From the NCBI RefSeq assembly GCF_900605495.1, contig NZ_LR027603.1, forward strand, positions 1,959,423-2,023,422: DNA of 64,000 nt, read 5' to 3'. Shown one piece after another: positions 1 through 7,563 of the stretch. The DNA comes from Bacilliculturomica massiliensis (GTDB lineage: Bacteria > Bacillota > Clostridia > Peptostreptococcales > Anaerovoracaceae). The translations under genes were made by a program, and so were the position numbers. Every line of letters starts with the position of its first letter. Position 1 is the stretch's first letter. Below the pieces are notes generated by a model. That model searched no databases, was not told where the DNA came from, and saw nothing but the letters and a program-made list of their open reading frames with translations.

Positions 1-45
1 CCGTGCTTGTCCATTTTTATTCCCGGACGTTTTCCTCCGGCCTGC

Positions 46-1047
46 TCAGACCACCTGCTTGTAAAATCGAAAACGAAAGGCGCTCCCTTTTCCTTCCTCG
101 CTGTCCACGGTCAGATCTCCCCTCTGCCGTTTCACGATGCTCTGGGCCATGGCCAGGCCGATGCCCGCGCTGTCCTTTCCCGCGTTTTTCCCACGGTAAA
201 AGCGTTTAAATATGTATGGGAGATCCTCTTTGTCGATCCCGTTTCCACTGTCCGCCACAATGATCTCCGTGAACAGCGGATTTTCCGAAAAAGTAACCGA
301 CAGACGCCCGCCCTCCGGTGTGTGCTCCACACAGTTTTTCATTACATTCAGCAGCGCCTCCGCCGTCCAGTCTATGTCCCCTGTAAAACTGGCCGCGGGG
401 TCTCCCTCCACGGTGACCGTCTGATTTTTTACATCCATTGGAATGATGATCGGCTCGATGGCCTGTTCGATCACATCCGTCACGTAGACCTTTTCCTCGG
501 AAAAGACAGCTGTTCCCGCATCGATCTTGGAGAGTTTGAGCAGGGTGGTCAAAAGCCAGTCCATTCTGCATACCTGCGACTGGATGCGCTTTGTAAACGT
601 TTCCCTCTGCTCCCGGTCCAGATCCTCATTTCCCAGCAGGTCTGCCATGAGCGTCATGGAAGTCAGCGGCGTCTTCAGCTGATGCGAGATATCCGCGATG
701 GCGTCAGCCAGCCGCTGCTGGTCGTTTTTGTACATGGCTCCCTGCTCGGACAGCATGCGGGTGACTTTGTATATCTCACTTCTGAGGATGGAGAGCTCCC
801 CTTCCTCGTTGTCTCTCACGTCCAGTTCAGTTTCCCCCGCGCAGATGCGCCGCAGCGCTTCCGCCAGCTTCTCGATCTTTCCGTAGCGATTCTTCAGAAA
901 GCCCCACTCCACGGCCAGCATGACCGCGGAAAAGATCGCGCATGCCAGACCATAGACCGGTCCTGCAAAAAATGCCGCGGCTGTCAGCGCGGCGCAGAAC
1001 GCCCCCATTGCCGTGAACTGCCGCCGGATCTCTTTATTTCTCCACAT
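46..1047 (-). CDS. Membrane sensor histidine kinase
   Basis: Histidine kinase of 333 residues that should autophosphorylate and pass phosphate to the response regulator just upstream. Two adjacent hydrophobic segments (about residues 12-30 and 31-48) with almost no extracytoplasmic loop suggest sensing within the membrane or through a partner. A linker (about 55-110) leads to the H-box ISHQLKTPLTS with phospho-acceptor His122. The ATPase domain shows an N-box (VMKNCVEH, about 240), a G1 box (DSGNGID) and a G2 box (GIGLAM). It follows the regulator gene on the same strand with a 62-base gap, so one operon is likely. The ABC-type targets usual for such kinases may lie beyond the left edge of the window. 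The signal is unknown. Confidence 0.9.
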   Translation of the reverse strand: MWRNKEIRRQFTAMGAFCAALTAAAFFAGPVYGLACAIFSAVMLAVEWGFLKNRYGKIEKLAEALRRICAGETELDVRDNEEGELSILRSEIYKVTRMLSEQGAMYKNDQQRLADAIADISHQLKTPLTSMTLMADLLGNEDLDREQRETFTKRIQSQVCRMDWLLTTLLKLSKIDAGTAVFSEEKVYVTDVIEQAIEPIIIPMDVKNQTVTVEGDPAASFTGDIDWTAEALLNVMKNCVEHTPEGGRLSVTFSENPLFTEIIVADSGNGIDKEDLPYIFKRFYRGKNAGKDSAGIGLAMAQSIVKRQRGDLTVDSEEGKGSAFRFRFYKQVV

Positions 1048-1109
1048 ACCCTTATACCTTTACTATCCTTATCCCCGCATTGCCGCAGCCGATCCCCTGC
1101 CGGCCGCCG

Positions 1110-1865
1110 TCAATCCCCGGCGCGGTATCCGAAACCTCTGACCGTCTCGATGAGCCGCGGTCTGGCCGGATCTTCCTCCAGCTTCTCCCGCAGCCGTTTT
1201 ATGTAAACGCTCACCGTGTTGTCATTGACAAAATCCCCGGCTACGTCCCATATTCCCTCCAACAGCTGGCTGCGCGACAGCACCTGACCTTTGTGTCTGG
1301 CAAAGGTCAAAAGCAGCCGGTATTCCAGCGCCGTCAGCTGCACCTCTCGCCATGTCCCGTCTCTGCGGAATACCCGCGCCTCCGCCATGCGGATCTCCAG
1401 ATTTCCGAAATGGATCACGTCCTCCGCCTGACGGGCGGCATTTTTTCCCGCCCCGTTTTTCTCCGCGGAGCCGTCGTCCCGGCTCACTCCGTTCTGACCG
1501 GAACACCGCCGCAGGACGGAGCGGATGCGGGAAATCAACTCCCGTATCCGAAAAGGCTTGGTGATGTAGTCGTCCGCTCCCATATCCAGTCCCATGACCA
1601 CGCTCACTTCCGCGTCGCACGCTGTCAGAAATATGACCGGGATCTGCCGTTCCTGCGCTCTGGCCAGCTTACACAGATCATAGCCCGTACCGTCCGGCAG
1701 CGTCACATCCAGCAGACAGAGGTCCGCTTCCATCCGAACGATGTGCTCCGCCGCCGCAGCGGCCACCGAACAGGACAGGACTTTAAATCCCTCCTGCTCC
1801 AGCGCATATTGCAGTCCCTGGCGGATATCGTCGTCATCCTCCGCCACCAGAATCCGTGTTTTCAT
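1110..1865 (-). CDS. OmpR/PhoB-family response regulator
   Basis: DNA-binding response regulator of 251 residues. The receiver domain has the acidic pocket EDDDD near residue 9, phospho-acceptor Asp53 (LLDVTLPDG), Thr81 and Lys103 (ITKPF). A winged-helix domain follows and ends in the typical SVYIKRLREKLEEDP...RGFGYR. A Gly/Ala/Asn-rich linker of about 25 residues between the domains is longer than usual. The start at the internal MKTRILV is preferred over the Met eight codons earlier because AGGG lies 9 bases before it. It is co-oriented with the histidine kinase downstream and is presumably its partner. Confidence 0.9.
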   Translation of the reverse strand: MKTRILVAEDDDDIRQGLQYALEQEGFKVLSCSVAAAAAEHIVRMEADLCLLDVTLPDGTGYDLCKLARAQERQIPVIFLTACDAEVSVVMGLDMGADDYITKPFRIRELISRIRSVLRRCSGQNGVSRDDGSAEKNGAGKNAARQAEDVIHFGNLEIRMAEARVFRRDGTWREVQLTALEYRLLLTFARHKGQVLSRSQLLEGIWDVAGDFVNDNTVSVYIKRLREKLEEDPARPRLIETVRGFGYRAGD

Positions 1866-1965
1866 ATCTTTAAGCCCTGTCTCCATAAGTCCCGGCCGCT
1901 GTGGCCGTCTCCCCCCGTCTGTTCACCGGCGCTTCACCCTGTCCTGTGAAGCCTCCGATTTCCCA

Positions 1966-3354
1966 TCATTCCCGTTCTCTGACATAGACCAGCCTGTTGT
2001 TGGAATTTCCGCCCGGCTCCGATTTGATCTCGAACAGGTCCAGCGATTTGATAAATGGCGTCAGCTTGCTGAATCCATAATTTCTCACGTCAAAATCCGG
2101 ATACCGCTTGGTCAGCCGATTTCCCAGATCTCCGATAAACACCCACTCGTCCTCGTCGGCGCTCTCTGCCACCATGGTGGCCAGCGCTTCCCGGATCGTT
2201 TCCAGACTGGTCATCTCCGCAGGCTCGTCCTCATATTCTTCTTCGCTGTCAAAGAGGATGATCCCCACGTCCTCAGGCCGCAGTTTTCCCCCTCTGCCCA
2301 TGTCTTTTGCATCCCTGGCCGGGGTCTCCTGCGCCGGTACATCCTGACCAGAAACTTCCTGGCCTGCCGGGATCCCCGACACTGCTCCGGCTTCCTTTGA
2401 CGGATCCGCGCCGTCGGCGGCATGCTGCTTCCCTCCGGCGTTCTGTCCGGCTTCCTGGCCGCTGTTTTTTCGGCCGGCGTTCTTCCCGCCTCCGCTCTTC
2501 TCCATCTCGGGGACCTGAACAGACTCGTGTTCCGCATCGGCGGCCGCCTGATCCGCTTTGCCCGTCCTCCCCTTCTTTCTGGAAGCGCCTCTGGCCGCCT
2601 TTTCCTTTTCCGGCTTTGGCTGGTCCGCTTTTCCGCCTACATTCTGAGCCCCATCGTCCCTGGCGCCGTCCTTCTGCGCTGTCTTTGCCGCCGCTTTCTC
2701 CGCGGCAGCCGTCTCCGCCGCTTCTTTCGCCGCAGCCGCTTCCGCCGCTCTTGCGGCGGCCTCCCGTTCCAGCTGCGCTTCTCTGGCGGCGTGGGCCGCC
2801 TTCTCGCCCGCAGCCGCTGCCGCAGCTGAAGCAGCCGCTTCCTTCTCTGCTTTTGTCATGCGGCCTCTCTTCGCCGCTTGACCCGACCGCCTGGTCTCCT
2901 GCGTCTTCGGCGCAGCCTGTCCCGATAAAATATCCAGATATTTAAACTTATTGCAGGCTGAGATGAAGGCTTTCGGCGTCTTCTGCTCGCCCATTCCCAC
3001 CACCATCATGCCGGATTCCCGCAGTCTGGACGCCAGACGCGTAAAATCGCTGTCGCTGCTGACCAGACAGAACCCCTCCACATTTCCTGAATACAGAATA
3101 TCCATGGCGTCGATGATCATTGCTGAATCCGTGGCGTTTTTTCCTGTAGTATAGCCGTACTGCTGGATCGGAGTGATGGAGTGCTCCAGCAGCACCCGTT
3201 TCCACGGTCCCATCTCCGCTCTGGTCCAGTCTCCATAGATCCTCTTGTAAGTGGCGACCCCGTCGTTTGAAATCTCATCCAGAATCACCTTTACATACTT
3301 ATTTGAAATATTGTCTGCGTCGATCAGAACGGCAAACCTTTTGTCTCCCGGCAT
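1966..3354 (-). CDS. NYN-domain / LOTUS (OST-HTH) RNA-associated protein
   Basis: Protein of 462 residues in three parts. The N-terminal NYN (PIN-like) domain has the acidic residues of this nuclease fold: VLIDADN (Asp12, Asp14), a central TDSAMIIDAMD and VSSDSDF. A central stretch of about 230 residues is dominated by Ala, Lys, Glu, Gly and Gln and looks disordered or coiled. The C-terminal LOTUS/OST-HTH module includes EDEWVFIGDLGNRL and FDVRNYGFSKLTPFI. Family knowledge suggests RNA binding and possibly metal-dependent RNase activity; this is not shown here. The Met at 3354 is chosen because GGAGAG sits 8 bases before it, whereas the first in-frame start lacks such a site. It appears monocistronic. 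Confidence 0.85.
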   Translation of the reverse strand: MPGDKRFAVLIDADNISNKYVKVILDEISNDGVATYKRIYGDWTRAEMGPWKRVLLEHSITPIQQYGYTTGKNATDSAMIIDAMDILYSGNVEGFCLVSSDSDFTRLASRLRESGMMVVGMGEQKTPKAFISACNKFKYLDILSGQAAPKTQETRRSGQAAKRGRMTKAEKEAAASAAAAAAGEKAAHAAREAQLEREAAARAAEAAAAKEAAETAAAEKAAAKTAQKDGARDDGAQNVGGKADQPKPEKEKAARGASRKKGRTGKADQAAADAEHESVQVPEMEKSGGGKNAGRKNSGQEAGQNAGGKQHAADGADPSKEAGAVSGIPAGQEVSGQDVPAQETPARDAKDMGRGGKLRPEDVGIILFDSEEEYEDEPAEMTSLETIREALATMVAESADEDEWVFIGDLGNRLTKRYPDFDVRNYGFSKLTPFIKSLDLFEIKSEPGGNSNNRLVYVRERE

Positions 3355-3640
3355 ACATGCCTCTCCTTCCTCTGCTGAAGCCGCCCGCGGCTCGCTGTCC
3401 GCCGGCTGTTCCCACACTTAAAAATTTAACCCCGCTGCCCGGATCTGCCTGCAGACCTCATCGTCCATCTGCGTCATGCCCTTTCCCCGTGGACCCGTCT
3501 GTCCGGAGGTAAAAACATTTCACCCTGTCCGTCCGCAGCGCGGTACTTATTTATGTAAAGAAGAAGCGCCCCCCGCAATCAATATAACGAGTTTGAACGC
3601 GATCTTCTTTCATTTTATCCCGAATATTTACTTTTTCTGC

Positions 3641-3820
3641 TGGCCGCAGGCCATCATGCTGCGATCCGCCCATGGCGTCCGCCGCGCACAGAATCAGATA
3701 TAATAGCCGGCCCTGCGGCTATTCTGTCCTGACCGGACGCAGGCCGTCGGGACAGAATCCGCGCATGGCGTCCGCCGCGCACAGAATCTATATAATAGCC
3801 GCCCTGCGGCTATTATATCA
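3641..3820. repeat. Dispersed palindromic repeat, copy A (double unit)
   Basis: The conserved core ATGGCGTCCGCCGCGC followed by ACAGAATC occurs twice (3672-3695 and 3765-3788). Each core is followed by a hairpin. The second hairpin has a perfect 11-bp stem, TATAATAGCCG at 3791-3801 with CGGCTATTATA at 3807-3817. Between the cores lies another hairpin with CTGTCC/GGGACAG arms. The same core followed by a variable hairpin recurs near 18641 and 49402. It lies between the start of the NYN gene and the next plus-strand gene; the rest of 3355-4028 holds no convincing gene. A REP- or MITE-like non-autonomous element is the likely nature. Confidence 0.8.
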
Positions 3821-4028
3821 CAAATACGCGCCAGTTACGGCGCAATCTTCGCATTATACCATTCCAATACAATATTTATCCCGAAACCGCCGGGTCTTCT
3901 GGGACGCCTGCGGAGGAAATGAAAAACCTCAGGCCTTCACAGGTAATCCGAATTTTTTTCTTCATTTATATCTATACTAAATGTGCGGACCGCCGTCCGC
4001 TTTTATTTCTCAGTGCAGGAGGCGCGGT

Positions 4029-4832
4029 ATGAATAAACCGTACATTAATAAAGCGTACATGAAGTGGTGGATAGCCATGCTCGTATTCACCATCGCCCTC
4101 GTAGTCCCCTGCGCGCTCATGCCGCAGATCCTGGATTATTATGACAGGCCGGGAAGCTGGGTCTATAATAGTCCTTTCCACAAAGACGATCTCTTAAACT
4201 TCTACGCCGCTTTTTTTACATTTCTGGGCACGGTCCTTTTGGGCGTGGGCGCCGTTTTTCTCAGCCAGCAGGCCAATGATATGAACAAGCGTCTGATCAA
4301 AATTGAAGAAAACAATTACATCCCGACCATAGACATCAACGGCATGGCGCCGGAAGAGCTGAAAGAATTTCTGCCCAAGGACGTTTTCGCCATCAATCTG
4401 GACGATTCCTTCACGGACATCACCGACAGCATGGAGCTGAGTCCGGAGACCGACGGAGACGTACTGGTCCTGACCATGACCAATGTCAGCCGAACGGATA
4501 TCATCAATATCGAGCTGTTCAAACTGGGACTGAAGCTGAAATACGACGACGGCCGTTCCCAACCCATTACTTACGAGACGCTGACCATTTCGCTGAATAA
4601 TAAAGTGCCCTATCAGAGCACCATACCCTTTCTCATCGGGGGCATCCGCCTGACGGACGAAATGCTTCAGGGAAATCCCATGCTCTCTCTGACCGTGGAA
4701 TTTCATTCCACCAACTTTCTGGGCGAAGTCTACGTACAGAAGATCAAGTTCGATCTCATCTCGCTCTGGGACCGGCAAATTAATTTCCCCGCGGTGGAAA
4801 ACAAGCGCAACATTATGGTATACTCATATTGA
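4029..4832 (+). CDS. Two-TM membrane protein of unknown function
   Basis: I do not recognise this 267-residue protein. It starts MNKPYINKAYMKWW with an AGGAGG site 7 bases upstream, which excludes an upstream in-frame start. One membrane segment covers about residues 14-32 and a second about 55-78 (FYAAFFTFLGTVLLGVGAVF). Between them is a short polar loop. After the second helix a basic/polar region (SQQANDMNKRL) leads into a soluble C-terminal domain of about 180 residues rich in beta-type segments, ending KRNIMVYSY. The topology places the large domain in the cytoplasm if both termini are inside. It may begin the transcription unit that continues into the two small transporters. Confidence 0.7.
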   Translation: MNKPYINKAYMKWWIAMLVFTIALVVPCALMPQILDYYDRPGSWVYNSPFHKDDLLNFYAAFFTFLGTVLLGVGAVFLSQQANDMNKRLIKIEENNYIPTIDINGMAPEELKEFLPKDVFAINLDDSFTDITDSMELSPETDGDVLVLTMTNVSRTDIINIELFKLGLKLKYDDGRSQPITYETLTISLNNKVPYQSTIPFLIGGIRLTDEMLQGNPMLSLTVEFHSTNFLGEVYVQKIKFDLISLWDRQINFPAVENKRNIMVYSY

Positions 4833-4870
4833 TCGCGCGGCCTGAGCGCCGCTTTTCAGGAGGTCTTATC

Positions 4871-5326
4871 ATGTATGCCATTTATGCTCTGATCAGTTTT
4901 CTCGTGGGCGTCGCCACCAACGTGCAGTCCGGCGTCAACGGACAGATCCGCCTTCTCACCGGCAACGCCGTCTTTGCTTCTTTCGCCAACTTCATAGGCG
5001 GAACGATCCTTCTGGTGATGCTGCTGATACTGTTTGCAGGACTGGGAGTCTGGCCCATGCCGGAACGGGGCCTGCTCTCACGCACCCGTTGGTGGACATG
5101 GATGGGCGGGCCGCTGGGGCTGATCTACGTCATGGCCCTGGTCCTTCTTCCCCCTCTCATCGGGTACGCCGCCTTCTTCAGCATGCTGGTGGCCGGTCAG
5201 CTCTTCCTTTCCGTCACGCTGGATCACAAAGGCTGGCTGGTGGAGCGCATCCGGCGTGCGGATAAGGTCCGGGCAGCGGGGGTCCTTCTGCTCCTGGCCG
5301 GGGCGGTCCTCATCCAAAATTCTTAA
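4871..5326 (+). CDS. YdcZ/DUF606-type DMT superfamily transporter, first of pair
   Basis: Small integral membrane protein (151 residues, about five hydrophobic helices) of the DUF606/YdcZ branch of the drug-metabolite transporter superfamily. Family hallmarks are the N-terminal ALISFLVGVATNVQSGVNGQ, the GGTILLVMLL helix and a C-terminal LLLLAGAVLIQ. The start is set by an AGGAGG 9 bases before the ATG at 4871. The next gene is a paralogue sharing the SFLTGAAVTMQSAVNGR and AYFSMMVAGQL signatures, so the two may act as a heterodimer, as paired small DMT proteins often do. The substrate is unknown. Confidence 0.82.
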   Translation: MYAIYALISFLVGVATNVQSGVNGQIRLLTGNAVFASFANFIGGTILLVMLLILFAGLGVWPMPERGLLSRTRWWTWMGGPLGLIYVMALVLLPPLIGYAAFFSMLVAGQLFLSVTLDHKGWLVERIRRADKVRAAGVLLLLAGAVLIQNS

Positions 5327-5360
5327 GAGCAAAGCAAGTCAGGAAAGGCGGCTTTTACAT

Positions 5361-5927
5361 ATGAGTCTTTTATTCAGCATGATCAGTTTTCTCACGGGCG
5401 CTGCCGTGACGATGCAGTCGGCGGTCAACGGCCGGCTGCGCGCAGCCTCGGGCAACCCTGTATTCGCATCTCTGTTCAGCTTTCTGGGCGGAATGGTCCT
5501 TCTGGTCGTCATGCTCCCGCTGGCGTCCGCTCTGGGCATTTATCCCCTGCCCTCCTGGGACGTGCTCCTCAGCACGAAGTGGTGGATGTGGACGGGCGGC
5601 GTCTTCGGCACCGCTCTGGTATTCTGTTCTATACTGATCCCCCCGAAGATCGGCTTCGGCGCCTATTTCAGCATGATGGTAGCCGGTCAGCTGACCGGGT
5701 CCGTTCTGGCGGACGCCACAGGCTTTCTCGGCAGTCAGGTCCATCCTGTCTCCCCTCTGCGGCTGCTGGGGGTGATCCTGCTCATCGCCGGCGCCGTTCT
5801 GGTCCAGCGTCCCGGAAGATCATCTGATGCAGATGCCTCAGCCGCCGAAATAGACGCTCCAGTCTCAGATGCGGATGTGGCAGAGAACGCTGAGACTGTT
5901 TCCCATGTCAAAGGCGGGGATGCCTGA
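5361..5927 (+). CDS. YdcZ/DUF606-type DMT superfamily transporter, second of pair
   Basis: Paralogue of the preceding gene (188 residues), separated from it by 34 bases. It has the same five-helix plan with MISFLTGAAVTMQSAVNG at the N-terminus, FLGGMVLLVVMLPLA, AYFSMMVAGQLTGSV and LLGVILLIAGAVLVQ, then a charged C-terminal tail of about 35 residues rich in Asp, Ala and Val that the first copy lacks. The ATG at 5361 follows an AGGAAAGGCGG site. The stop is one base from the start of the next gene, indicating translational coupling. Probably a subunit of a two-component small-molecule transporter. Confidence 0.82.
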   Translation: MSLLFSMISFLTGAAVTMQSAVNGRLRAASGNPVFASLFSFLGGMVLLVVMLPLASALGIYPLPSWDVLLSTKWWMWTGGVFGTALVFCSILIPPKIGFGAYFSMMVAGQLTGSVLADATGFLGSQVHPVSPLRLLGVILLIAGAVLVQRPGRSSDADASAAEIDAPVSDADVAENAETVSHVKGGDA

Positions 5928-5928
5928 T

Positions 5929-6645
5929 ATGAAACAGCAAACGGAACGGAGACCCGGACGGGAGCCGGCGGCGTATTCCCCAATACCGGCCCGCCCAATA
6001 CCCAACGTATATTATTCACAGGAAATATATCCGCAGGTAAAAGCCTGCATCTCCCGCTTTCCCGGGGCCGTGCCCGCTGAGATCCGACCCTCGGCGCTCA
6101 CCTACGCGGCTGTGGCTTCCCACGCGGATCTCTACTGCTGCGCTCTGGGGGACCGCATCCTCACCGGCGTTCCCGCCGGTCCCGATTATCCGCTGAATAC
6201 AGGTTTCTGCGGCGTACAGCTGGGAGAATTCTTCGTCCACAATCTTCGCTTCACAGCGCCGGAGGTCCGCTCCGAGGTAAAGCGGCTGGGACTGACGGAG
6301 ATCAACGTCCGGCAGGGTTACACAAAGTGCGGCCTGGTGGTGGTAAACGGCGGCCGGAAGCCCGCCGTGATTACTTCCGACCGCGGGCTGGAGAAGGCTC
6401 TCGCCCCCTATCCCATCGACGTCCTGACCGTTTCCACGGGCCATGTGCTTCTGCCCGGTTTTCCATACGGGTTTCTCGGCGGCGCTTCCGGTCTGCTGGG
6501 CCATACCGTACTCTTTCACGGCGATCTGTCCGCCCACCCTGATTTCCACCGGATCTGCGCCTTCATCCGAGCCCGGGACAGAACTCCCCTGTGGTTTCCC
6601 GGTCTCCCGCTGTCGGACATCGGCTCGATTATTACACTTCTGTGA
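5929..6645 (+). CDS. DUF6873-like (GME-fold) protein of unknown function
   Basis: A 238-residue soluble protein that resembles the DUF6873 group, named for a guanidino-group-modifying-enzyme-like fold. This is recall of the sequence style, not a search. Visible segments are NVYYSQEIYP, NTGFCGVQLGEFFVHN, EINVRQGYTKCGLVVV, TVSTGHVLLPGFPYGFLGGASG and a C-terminal FPGLPLSDIGSI. Two conserved-looking Cys (GFCG and TKCG) could be functional. The Met at 5929 is chosen because GGCGGGG lies about 10 bases upstream. It begins one base after the transporter stop, so it is probably translated from the same message. No reaction can be assigned. Confidence 0.65.
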   Translation: MKQQTERRPGREPAAYSPIPARPIPNVYYSQEIYPQVKACISRFPGAVPAEIRPSALTYAAVASHADLYCCALGDRILTGVPAGPDYPLNTGFCGVQLGEFFVHNLRFTAPEVRSEVKRLGLTEINVRQGYTKCGLVVVNGGRKPAVITSDRGLEKALAPYPIDVLTVSTGHVLLPGFPYGFLGGASGLLGHTVLFHGDLSAHPDFHRICAFIRARDRTPLWFPGLPLSDIGSIITLL

Positions 6646-6672
6646 CATTGTGATTACTCTTTTCCGATGCTA

Positions 6673-6701
6673 TTGAAAAACCACCGGGCCAGGCATAGAA
6701 T
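6673..6701 (+). promoter_or_regulatory. Sigma-A-type promoter for the lipoprotein gene
   Basis: TTGAAA (6673-6678) and TAGAAT (6696-6701) are separated by exactly 17 bases, upstream of the lipoprotein start at 6801. An AAGGAGG at about 6765 lies too far (near 29 bases) from that start to serve it directly. Confidence 0.5.
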
Positions 6702-6800
6702 GATCCATATAGGATGCCAGACTCTCGCCTGTTGGTTTGAGAAAAATGGCTGCGTTCAGTTTGGAAAGGAGGACTCGGAAGTCGTCCGGGGCTATTTAGA

Positions 6801-7334
6801 ATGAAAAAACTCATACACCGCGGGTACTCTCTCGTCCTGATCCTCCTGCTGCTCTCAGCTGTGGCCGCCGCCGCGCTGACCGGCTGCGGAGACGCCATGG
6901 GCGATGAGGAAACTCCGGAAATAACCATCGCTTACCTCGAAGGGGCGTATGCGCAGCAGCTGATGAACGACGGAGCAGAAAAACTTCTCGGTTCCATCGA
7001 GCTGAACAAAAACGAAAGCGATGAGATCGAAATGATCCTTCATCCCAAAGAGATCGTGGAGGACAGTTCCGCGCCGGACGGATACCGCATCGACAGCTTT
7101 GCTCTGAATCGCACGTTTACCATACCGGAGCAGGCTTACACAACTTACCTCTCTCCCGACGGAGACGGGGAGCCGCAGATCCTCACCCCGGCGGATTTTT
7201 ACACGGCGGTCACATCCGATTATGAAAAATCCGGGGCAGACTTTTCCGAGTACGGCAATCACATCCTGTACGATGTATACGCGCTGGAAAATCAGACTCT
7301 GCTGATCCTGGCTCACCACACATCATACGAATAA
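6801..7334 (+). CDS. Lipoprotein of unknown function
   Basis: A 177-residue exported lipoprotein. Basic KKLIHR at the N-terminus is followed by a long hydrophobic stretch (residues 10-26) and a lipobox LTGC with acylated Cys29. The mature part is acidic and unrecognised; it contains ITIAYLEGAYAQQLMNDG and a later AYTTYLSPDGDGEPQILTPADFY. It has its own likely promoter and an intrinsic terminator follows the stop, so it is probably monocistronic. The Lgt that would modify it is encoded at 13.5 kb. The ribosome binding site is poor: the only strong AGGAGG is about 29 bases upstream. Confidence 0.7.
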   Translation: MKKLIHRGYSLVLILLLLSAVAAAALTGCGDAMGDEETPEITIAYLEGAYAQQLMNDGAEKLLGSIELNKNESDEIEMILHPKEIVEDSSAPDGYRIDSFALNRTFTIPEQAYTTYLSPDGDGEPQILTPADFYTAVTSDYEKSGADFSEYGNHILYDVYALENQTLLILAHHTSYE

Positions 7335-7347
7335 AAGGCTTACATGC

Positions 7348-7375
7348 GCCGCGGCTCTGGCTGCGGCTTTTTATT
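7348..7375 (+). terminator. Intrinsic terminator after the lipoprotein gene
   Basis: A short GC stem, GCCGC at 7348-7352 with GCGGC at 7363-7367, is followed directly by TTTTTATTT, 14 bases after the lipoprotein stop. Confidence 0.6.
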
Positions 7376-7490
7376 TGCCTTCCCGCAGCCGTCGGCCCCC
7401 CGGTCTGCGCCCACATCAGCTGTGAGAGAGGCGATCACCGGATATGCCACGCAGCGTATAGACGGAGACTTTACGGATCTGTTCGGTAAT

Positions 7491-7532
7491 GAAAACGGGC
7501 GGCCGCGCGGATATGCTCCGCGCAGCCGCCCG
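7491..7532 (-). terminator. Intrinsic terminator of the macAB-like operon
   Basis: The inverted repeat 7496-7510 with 7518-7532 pairs 14 of 15 bases and is followed on the minus strand by TTTTC. It lies 32 bases beyond the permease stop. Confidence 0.8.
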
Positions 7533-7563
7533 CTTCCTTTATGTTTGGGTTGACGTAAGCGAT

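Noticed and set aside
7-1206. Open frame of 399 codons on the plus strand at the left edge
   Set aside because: Complementary to the histidine kinase; product has no domain and no ribosome binding site.
3476-3980. Small plus-strand frames over the repeat region
   Set aside because: They are made of the palindromic repeat units and lack ribosome binding sites.
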